A DNA stretch of 64,000 nt from Toxorhynchites rutilus septentrionalis (taxonomy: Eukaryota; Arthropoda; Insecta; Diptera; Culicidae). Position numbers and translations under genes: made by a program. Of this stretch, positions 56,546-64,000 are shown one piece after another (positions within the stretch are counted from its first letter, which is position 1; every line of letters starts with the position of its first letter). A model generated the notes under the pieces. That model had not been told where the DNA came from and did not search any database. It was given only the letters and a program-made list of their open reading frames with translations. The stretch covers positions 226,747,882-226,811,881 of the forward strand of contig NC_073746.1 in NCBI RefSeq assembly GCF_029784135.1. The letters are read 5' to 3'.

Positions 56546-58300
56546 AAATCATTACCTATTTCGAAAAATTTCTCGACAAATTTTCCAAAGATAAAAGGTG
56601 TATGAGTGATATTCGTTACTTATTGCCACAAAAATTTTTGTTATCATGGCCCAAAAACTGCATTAAAAGCAAACTATTGAAATCACAAAAATCCATAAAT
56701 ATGCTATGGATTTTCAAATCAAAGTCAAGATTAGTCGACGGTTGATGCAAGTCGTCGGATGGCCATGAAAGTACTATCAATATTGTGCTCGCCCTGGCCA
56801 ACCTCAGTACGTGTTGAACGGACGTGCAAATTTTTCGCCTCAGAATGCATTCTCATATATTATAACGCGAAGTAAGCATAGTGCAGAGCTTGCATTGACG
56901 GACAGAAGCAAAACAAAAGAAAAATACTGAATAGGCGTCGGTTTTCATACCGTTATGTGGACATTGATTGTATATGATTGAATCAAACTTACTTACACAT
57001 GTTATGCGTTATTAAATAGACAACGGTGGTGGGGGAACAAATATGTAATAGCCTTGGGCCGCATTACGGGTAAAATTTCAACGATACATACTAAATGCGC
57101 ATTGTGCACTGGTAATAAGGACACAAAACTCGTGTATTGCTCTAGCGAGAAGAACAACAAACCATGAATCACCAATTTTCATCTGTTTCTACAAAACCAC
57201 GCAAACGCGTCCTTTTTTGGGGTCAGCAAAACTTTCAAACAAAACATTCTGAAATAATATCCGAAGTAATCAACAGTGAATTGATTTTTATAATTATTTG
57301 CTGGAAGAGAGCTTCTGTGAACTTAGGAGCGTATTCGGATTTATTGGTATTATGATGATTATGTTTCGAATCATAGAAGAATTTCTCAGACCACCAGACT
57401 TTCTCAGTTCATTCGCCTTTAGCTTTAAAAATTGTAATGGGTTGTATCTAGGTCATGACCGCAGTTTTCGATGAAGAACTACGGAATTATATTATTCAAA
57501 CCACTTGTTTATCATTTCGGATATTATTTTAGAATGCATCGAAATTTTTGTAATGCATCGAAATTTCTGTTCAGTAGACTCGAAAGAGTCGAGTAGGGTC
57601 GAAAACTATCATTTGGCTCAAATCGCATCAGACTTTCTCCTTCCCACTCAGATATCGATCACAAACTATGAACCCTTTTGCTCCTATATTCCACTTGAGA
57701 TGTGATCGAACCCCACAACATGCAACAGTAAGGTTACCCTGCTGGAATTTGAAAGCATACTTTCATGAAATATACGTTTATCTAAAAAAATACAATGTAT
57801 ATATATATTCCAAAATTCTGGATAATCTTCGATATCTGCACTAGCGCAAAAAAATTCTCATATGCTGCTCTTCTTTGTCGTGGCACACCTCGGTACAGAG
57901 GGCTTCCTCTCCTTGTATCGAGCTGTGTGTATGTGTGTGAAATCAGCATGATATCCGCTCGACGCTCTGTGGCAACCATGTAGCTTCGAACACCACCAAA
58001 CGAGAAGTGGTGTGGCTTCAAAATTTAAACCAAATATGTTTAAACCGGGCAGAAAGGAGTGTATCAGTTGCTCGTTATTGGCAGCTCTGTTAGGGAATGC
58101 ACACAAATCGACAGATCAAATGTATGGGAAAATGAGAATGCTTCCAGTTTTCATTAATTTAAACTGTTTAGACATTAGTGGATTGTACTGCATAGTAGAT
58201 CAAAGGAATCTTAGAGAATTTCCGATTTCATTGGTGTGCAAAGTATCAGAATTTGTTCGCTGTTAAAATAGTAATTAACGTTAACTTTATTTCACAAAAA
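56545..58300. other. unassigned sequence
   Basis: 57780-58060 is GC-richer, with overlapping frames on both strands that fit no family. Otherwise AT-rich and featureless by eye. Confidence 0.35.
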
Positions 58301-58302
58301 CG

Positions 58303-59017
58303 TTTGAAAATCTGCTCAAATCGGCGTTTTATTGCCTCACGAAACGTTCGCGTCCCTCACTCAATGAAAGTATTCATTCCCCTTGTCAATGCTAACAAAT
58401 AACGACGACGTAGGGGGGATGGGGGTAAGACGGACATGTTAAGGAAAACTTTGGAAACTCATGTTTTCAAAAATTTAAAAGCAGTTTCATACAGTTTAAT
58501 ATTATGAAATAACTGGACAAATGTTTTATAAAAAAGTCGTTTTCCATGTTTTTTTTACTGAAAATGAAGCAAGCCGGAAAGTAGAACATTTTTATCGGTG
58601 CGGGTATAATGGATATGTAGGGGGGAGGGTGGTGGGGGTGTTTATAAACAGTGTTCATAATAAACGAAGCGTAGAGGTTTATCGCTCGCGAGAGGAATAA
58701 TTTCACTCTCTCTCTCAGTGTTTGTGCGTCCAGCAACTGAAACAGAACAAAAAGAGAAAGCAATATAAAAAATAGTTCAATATTTTTCCCTTCACTTTCC
58801 ATCATGCATTGGATGTGATTATGGATGTGCGCTCTTTTATATGTAACAACTTTGTCGAAGACAGTTTTTGTCTAGAGAATAACTGTCGAGCTCGAAATGC
58901 TAATTTCCACTCAAATTCACCTCCTGGACCATTGCGCATTGTCATTGGAGTACCATTTTGCCTCTTGACCAAATCAACAAATGACTAAATTAAACTCAGA
59001 CTGCATACTTGCAGCAT
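58303..59017. repeat. tandem duplication, copy A
   Basis: 715 bp nearly identical to 59130-59859. Includes CACGAAACGTTCGCGTCCCT, a GTAGGGGGGATGGGGGTAAG block, a G-rich tract (58618-58641) and a minus-strand frame (58467-58805) whose product starts MMESEGKNIELFFILLSLFV. That frame is altered downstream in copy B, so I do not call it a gene. A 112-bp unique spacer separates the copies. Confidence 0.95.
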
Positions 59018-59129
59018 TAGGTATCACTACACATCCGATTCTGAAAAATACTTATATTCAGCAAGTTCGGAGTTTCAGTTCCGCTCTAGACAGCAAACAA
59101 TCAACAGTACATGGTAATTCGGAGATTAA

Positions 59130-59859
59130 TTTGAAAATCTGCTCAAATCAGCGTTTTATTGCCTCACGAAACGTTCGCGTCCCTCACTCAATGAAAGTAT
59201 TCATTCCCCTTGTCAATGCTAACAAATAACGACGACGTAGGGGGGATGGGGGTAAGACGGACATGTTAAGGAAAACTTCAATTGTATGTTTGGAAACTCA
59301 TGTTTTCAAAAATTTAAAAGCAGTTTCATACAGTTTAATATTATGAAATAACTGGACAAATGTTTTATAAAAAAGTCTTTTTCCATGTTTTTTTACTGAA
59401 AATGAAGCAAGCCGGAAAGTAGAACATTTTTATCGGTGCGGGTATAATGGATATGTAGGGGGGGGGGGGGGTGGTGGGGGTGTTTATAAACAGTGTTCAT
59501 AATAAACGAAGCGTAGAGGTTTATCGCTCGCGAGAGGAATAATTTCACTCTCTCTCTCAGTGTTTGTGCGTCCAGCAACTGAAACAGAACAAAAAGAGAA
59601 AGCAATATAAAAAATAGTTCAATATTCTTCCCTTCACTTTCCATCATGCATTGGATGTGATTATGGATGTGCGCTCTTTTATATGTAACAACTTTGTCGA
59701 AGACAGTTTTTGTCTAGAGAATAACTGTCGAGCTCGAAATGCTAATTTCCACTTAAATTCACCTCCTGGACCATTGCGCATTGTCATTGGAGTACCATTT
59801 TGCCTCTTGACCAAATCAACAAATGACTAAATTAAACTCAGACTGTATACTTGCAGCAT
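59130..59859. repeat. tandem duplication, copy B
   Basis: 730 bp. Differs from copy A by a 12-bp insertion (CAATTGTATGTT-type near 59279), a longer G tract (59458-59471) and scattered substitutions. Similarity ends at GCAGCAT, 4-5 bp before the TA target of mariner copy 2. Confidence 0.95.
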
Positions 59860-59864
59860 ATATA

Positions 59865-61098
59865 TTAGGCTGTCAAAAAAGTCCTGCGGTATTTTATAGC
59901 TTGTAGGAAAGGTATTTTTGCCAGTGCCAGTTAATATAGTCCTTGACAGTGTTTTGTTTGGTTAAGTCGTTCGTGAGTTATAGTGTCGCAAATATGGAGC
60001 AAAATAAAGAGAAAATCCGACATATTTCACAGTACTACTATGACAAAGGCAAAAATGCATCTCAAGCTGCCAATAAAATTTGTGCAGTTTATGGACCCGA
60101 TACAGTTTCCATTTCCACCGCACAACGATGGTTTCAACGTTTTCGTTCTGGTGTAGAGGTCGTCGAAGATGCGCCACGCTCCGGAAGGCCTGTCGTCGAA
60201 AATTGCGACAAAATCGCTGAATTAGCCGAGAAAGACCGGCATAGTAGCAGCCGTAGCATCGGCCAAGAGCTGGGGATAAGTCATCAAACCGTTATTAACC
60301 ACTTGAAGAAGCTTGGATTCACAAAGAAGCTCGATGTATGGGTGCCACACACGTTGACGCAAAAAAACATCTTTGACCGTATCGACGCATGTGAATCGCT
60401 GCTGAATCGCAACAAAATCGACCCGTTTCTGAAGCGGATTGTGACTGGCGATGAAAAGTGGGTCACTTACGACAACGTGAAGCGCAAACGGTCGTGGTCG
60501 AAGCCCGCTGAAGCGGCTCAGACGGTGGCCAAGCCCTCACTAACGGCCAGGAAGGTTCTGCTGTGTGTTTGGTGGGATTGTCAAGGAATAATCTATTATG
60601 AGCTGCTTCCCTATGGCCAAACGCTCAATTCGGACCTGTACTGCCAACAACTGGACCGCTTGAAGGTAGCACTCATGAAGAAGAGGCCATCTTTGATAAA
60701 CAGAGGCCGCATTGTCTTCCATCAGGACAACGCCAGGACACACACTTCTTTGGTGACGCGCCAGAAGCTCCGGGAGCTCGGATGGGAGGTTCTTTCGCAT
60801 CCGCCGTATAGTCCGGACCTTGCACCAAGTAACTACCACCTGTTTTTGTCCATGGCGAACGAGCTAGGTAGTCAGAAGTTAGCCAAAAAAGAGGCCTGTG
60901 AAAACTGGCTATCCGAGTTTTTGGCCAATAAGGAAGCGAGCTTCTATAACAGGGGTATTATGAAGTTGGCATCTCGTTGGGAACAAGTCATCGAACAAAA
61001 CGGCGCATATTTGACTTAAAACAGATGATTGTAACTGATTTCATGAACAAATGAAAATTCAAAAAAAAAAATACCGCAGGACTTTTTTGACAGCCTAA
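59865..61098 (+). mobile_element. mariner element, copy 2
   Basis: Same TIRs as copy 1 (TTAGGCTGTCAAAAAAGTCC; right end GGACTTTTTTGACAGCCTAA). TA at 59863-59864 and 61099-61100. 1234 bp; a ~60-bp stretch of 5' leader present in copy 1 is missing, offset by a small local change. Near identity of the copies implies recent activity of the family. Confidence 0.97.
59994..61019 (+). CDS. mariner transposase, open frame, third catalytic Asp replaced by Asn
   Basis: 341 codons, normal for mariner (about 340-350). ATG 59994 is chosen because the first residues (MEQNKEKIRHISQYYYDKGK) begin the HTH domain; an upstream in-frame ATG at 59943 would add 17 residues. An N-terminal HTH pair (1-115) would bind the TIRs; a linker with WVPHTL (116-121) and a DDE/D catalytic domain follow. 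Expected Asp positions are D153 (GDEKW), D245 (HQDNAR) and residue 280. Residue 280, 35 after D245 as in the D,D(34)D signature, is Asn (AAC at 60831-60833). Copy 1 has GAC there. The protein may still bind DNA but should not cut. It resembles the cecropia/Hsmar1 type from memory. Confidence 0.93.
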   Translation: MEQNKEKIRHISQYYYDKGKNASQAANKICAVYGPDTVSISTAQRWFQRFRSGVEVVEDAPRSGRPVVENCDKIAELAEKDRHSSSRSIGQELGISHQTVINHLKKLGFTKKLDVWVPHTLTQKNIFDRIDACESLLNRNKIDPFLKRIVTGDEKWVTYDNVKRKRSWSKPAEAAQTVAKPSLTARKVLLCVWWDCQGIIYYELLPYGQTLNSDLYCQQLDRLKVALMKKRPSLINRGRIVFHQDNARTHTSLVTRQKLRELGWEVLSHPPYSPDLAPSNYHLFLSMANELGSQKLAKKEACENWLSEFLANKEASFYNRGIMKLASRWEQVIEQNGAYLT

Positions 61099-61129
61099 TA
61101 TTTGTCCACCAATGCTGCACCTCTTCATT

Positions 61130-61260
61130 TTCTGTAACAGTTGGCTTAGCAATCAATAAGAAACAAGCATATAACTCTTAGACATTTCATCTTTCGAATA
61201 AAGTGATTATCATACCACTTCGTTTAGCCGGAAAAGATATATGATCGCTCAAAGGAGGAT
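61130..61260. repeat. dispersed repeat, second copy
   Basis: AAGCATATAACTCTTAGACA, AAAGTGATTATCATACCAC and TTCGTTTAGCCGG parallel 52340-52420. Confidence 0.6.
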
Positions 61261-63000
61261 CGATTTCTCCTAGGAAATACCCAGCGCAAAAAGTACCCCC
61301 TCCCTATACCCCGACAATTGGAATCATCGTTGATCCGGAGTAGGATTATTAACGCTTTAGAAGGTATGGATTCCTTCTAAACAGCAAAAAAAGATCGCTT
61401 ATGATACGCTCTTCATGATAGCGTACGAAAAACATGGGTTGTTTATTTATGTGATCGATTATTATGAAAATAAGAAAATGAAACTGACTGTTTATTTGAA
61501 ATCAGAAATCTTTGAACTCACACCAACGGTACGAGTGAATGATTCGATGTCGAATTTGATTAGTAACAATGCACAAAATACTGGCAATTGTTAATTTTTG
61601 AACGATGTATGTGAAAGCTGCCTTGCGACCTTGTTAAAAGCTTTTGAAAAGCTAGAATAGATTGAGTCGATTTGGCGACGTTTATATATTTTCTCGTGCG
61701 TAACGTTGTGTAGCACATTAGTTTCATAACAGAAGACCTAACAGTAGATTCTTGTCACGGGTCCATGTTGAACATCTTATATGAGTAAACGTGCTGCTTT
61801 GTACAGGGTTGGCTAAAAATTCGATCATCATAAAACTATTTATTTATGCACATTTTTCTTTCAATAACAATTTTCATCCATCCGGGGAACGATGATTAAA
61901 TCCGCATTCCAACAAAGAGCTGATCTGCTTATTTGCATGAATTAAGTTCAAACCAATCACCAATCGATTTTCGAACTTCTCGCAATATCGACTCACGGCG
62001 ACTGCCTAACGTATACCCTTACTTTCGAATTCGCACCAATTTCATCATGAATTGTGCTATTTTAAACTTATTCAATTAACCCATCAATTGTCATTATCGG
62101 ACTTCTGGCCGCAGGGAAAACCAACTACTTAGCTCAAGTCGGGCGGGTAAACTTTACCGGAGCAAACTGTTCAGCCACTTCTCGGCTATAAGCACTCAAG
62201 CCAATGTACACGAATGGCCAGTTCAATAGCCCTATCGCTAAGCGGATTTGCACTTCACCAAATAGATGCACATCACGTTATTAGCTCTCAACAAGGACCA
62301 TAAATCGGTTCAAAGAAGCTTACTCACGCCCTCCCTGAAGAGGGCAGCATACCTCTGCTGGTCTGCCTGCATACTTGTTCCATAGATGCAGGCTTCGGAT
62401 TCAGTTCGCTCAGATACATCATACAGCCCGAGCGTTGATCCAGTTTGGTCGAGCCTCCAACTAACGGCCGGATATTATTTAATCCGCCTGAAGATGCCTC
62501 AATTTATGTTTTCATTTGATCTGCAGCATCGTGTTGAAGTGCGCTTAGCAAAACTTACAGTCAAGATGCAAAACAAAGCCCTCTATCGAATGGCCCGAAG
62601 ATGTGCGATGATGAAATGATGATTGTAGTTTTTCGAGTGGTGCTATGCTGTGTCCATAGGATGGCATTATGGACCCAGAGAGAAACAAAAGTACAACTCA
62701 TGAACTGCGAGCCACAGTGTTACATAAGCTCCGAAGATTGGATACAATTGCACAATTGCGCTGCTTTGCATTCGACTCACCAAAAAAAAAATTATTTCAC
62801 ACAGGTGCGCTGTTTTGGAAGGCAATCTTTTTCGAATACCAGAGAAAACATTTGTTTTGATTTATTATTTGGAAAGTATAATTTGAATTAAAAATCGGTA
62901 ATATTGATGCTAACAAACCGTCATAATGATGTGTGGTTTTAATTCTTCATTTGGACATTTCAATAACGACATAGTTTGCTTGAATACTTGCACCGGTAAT
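61260..63000. other. unassigned sequence
   Basis: Mixed composition; 62100-62500 is GC-richer. Frames up to 96 codons with no recognised domain. No repeats matched. Confidence 0.35.
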
Positions 63001-63048
63001 TTCATATGTATTTTTTTTAAAGTGCTTTGTGTCGAGAAAAAACGGGCA

Positions 63049-63057
63049 CTATAAATA
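63049..63057 (+). promoter_or_regulatory. possible TATA box
   Basis: CTATAAATA preceded by GGGCA and followed by GC-richer sequence. The spacing would place a start near 63080. No gene can be tied to it, so this is only a motif match. Confidence 0.2.
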
Positions 63058-63374
63058 CCGGCAATACGATCCGACTACAGCTACAAAACTGAGCTACAAA
63101 CCAACGAAAAATCCGCATGCCAAAACGCCAACCAACACGCTTTCGTTTCAAACCGATATGCGATCAAACTCGGCATCAGCTTCGGTGTTGACTGTTCGCT
63201 GACTGGAGCAAGTCTAGAATTAAATTCGTTCGTTCTTTCGTTTGTATCTAAGAGACTTTAAACTTTGCAATTCACTCGCCTTTAGAATAAAATATGCAAT
63301 TGATATAAACCCTCGCCTGAAGCAAAAACGGAGCCTAAGTTTGTATTTCTCTTCTGCTTTGCTTTTGTGAGGCA

Positions 63375-63630
63375 TGCTCTCGCGTAATTTCAAGAGAATT
63401 GCGTTAAAAAAGATTACCGGCTTGCGCTCGTCACAACCGCCCTCGCACACGCTCTTGCAGAATTTATTTTCATCTCTTTTTCTTCCTAACGAAGCGAAGG
63501 TGGGCAGTACCAAATCGCGTCATTTCAAGAAAACCCTATAAAAAAATCGCGTAATTTCGAGAGAATCGCGTAAAAAATCGCATAAAATAAAATCACGTAA
63601 GAAAAACTCGCGTAAAAAAGAATCCAGTGT
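63375..63630. repeat. cluster of TCGCGTAA-type motifs
   Basis: CTCGCGTAATTTCAAGAGAA, TCGCGTCATTTCAAGAAAA, TCGCGTAATTTCGAGAGAA, TCGCGTAAAAAA, TCACGTAAGAAA and CTCGCGTAAAAAAG: six or more related words, mostly within 63515-63630. A degenerate minisatellite or the end of a larger repeat. Confidence 0.7.
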
Positions 63631-63663
63631 AGACGTAACATTTCTCATTGCTTGAGTTTACTG

Positions 63664-63840
63664 TCATCATATTGATTCATTCACAATTTAGACTTACTTC
63701 AGTATATTGCCCTTTCTTGAGCATTCTTAAGGTGAACAGCACTCAATACATAGAAACTTCATTTCTGCTACGCTCGAAGAACAACATAAACGAACTGCAG
63801 CACGCCAAGCGTTACAACCGCTAATCGTCTGGACAAACCA
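63664..63840. repeat. dispersed repeat, copy 2
   Basis: Same-direction counterpart of 48869-49050 (CATATTGATTCATTCA, AACTGCAGCACGCCAAGCG, GGACAAACC). Confidence 0.65.
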
Positions 63841-63889
63841 TGATCAGAATCTAGGTCATCGAGATGCATTATTTACATGATTTGGATAC

Positions 63890-63907
63890 AGGTCGGACAC
63901 GATTATA
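63890..63907. mobile_element. pogo-like left terminus
   Basis: CAGGTCGGACACGATTATA is the terminus seen at 24124 and 45447, cut after TA by a mariner end. Confidence 0.65.
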
Positions 63908-63981
63908 TTGGGTTGGGGGAAAATAAATGTCGTATATTGTCAATATATGGCAACACTTAAACATATCTTGTATTGTACTTA
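63908..63981 (+). mobile_element. mariner 5' terminus, truncated
   Basis: TTGGGTTGGGGGAAAATAAA after TA is the inverse of the right end of the relic at 40912-41094. The following GTCAATATATGGCAACACTT is typical mariner leader. It stops at 63981, where GGGGCTGTCCACATACCAC, the start of another repeat that I recall from mosquitoes, runs to the window end. Confidence 0.7.
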
Positions 63982-64000
63982 GGGGCTGTCCACATACCAC

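Noticed and set aside
58467..58805. Minus-strand 112-codon frame with a signal-peptide-like start
   Set aside because: Its DNA lies in a recent tandem duplication, and copy B alters the frame after ~60 codons by a G-tract change. There is no family resemblance, so it is more likely fortuitous.

Overview
This window looks like gene-poor nuclear DNA of an insect, most likely a culicine-type mosquito. The inference rests on AT-rich sequence, dense nested transposons, tRNA-derived SINEs, jockey/R1-type LINE relics, mariner/Tc1/pogo elements, TTAA and hAT MITEs, and minisatellites that I recall from mosquito genomes. The species call is from memory of repeat types and has not been checked by a search. 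I found no convincing intact host gene. The only long open reading frame of a recognisable protein is a mariner transposase at 59994-61019, and it lacks one catalytic aspartate.

Layout. 1-1.7 kb: two arrays of a ~198-bp satellite. 1.7-3.3 kb: a dispersed repeat and LINE reverse-transcriptase (RT) relics. 3.4-5.2 kb: a Helitron-like repeat carrying mariner copy 1. 5.2-8.7 kb: LINE and SINE relics plus a duplicated block. 8.96-10.27 kb: a mariner remnant hit twice by retroposons. 10.5-14.1 kb: a long-TIR element, then a Tc1/pogo/mariner chimera. 16.4-19.8 kb: one LINE broken by a SINE and a TTAA MITE. 19.8-25.4 kb: more TTAA and pogo-like elements, a LINE 3' half and a short tandem repeat. 26.6-30.8 kb: a tandem-headed Helitron-like repeat, a foldback element, a SINE, a copia-type gag/protease relic and a hAT MITE. 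32-36.6 kb: minisatellite, an ~850-bp AGATTC-like low-complexity tract and another LINE. 38.9-41.1 kb: a SINE, an H2B-like relic and a mariner tail. 45.4-48.5 kb: a pogo-like element with a nested MITE, an abutting TA-flanked element and a SINE. 55.5-56.5 kb: a TTAA MITE and a LINE relic. 58.3-61.1 kb: a ~720-bp tandem duplication with mariner copy 2 at its edge. The right end holds a pogo-like terminus broken by a mariner terminus, itself broken by another repeat.

How the pieces relate. Many insertions can be ordered because target-site duplications (TSDs) or empty sites are visible: mariner copy 1 into a Helitron-like repeat, a SINE and a TTAA MITE into one LINE ORF, and two retroposons into one mariner remnant. 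The two nearly identical mariner copies have different lesions. Copy 1 keeps the catalytic triad but is frameshifted. Copy 2 keeps the frame but has Asn in place of the third Asp.

Long stretches without assignable content are 2430-2930, 6200-7600, 14600-16330, 20400-22100, 25430-26640, 30850-31920, 37470-38940, 41100-45440, 49050-51540, 52540-55500, 56540-58300 and 61260-63000. Some are GC-richer and could be intronic or regulatory host DNA, but nothing in them could be identified.
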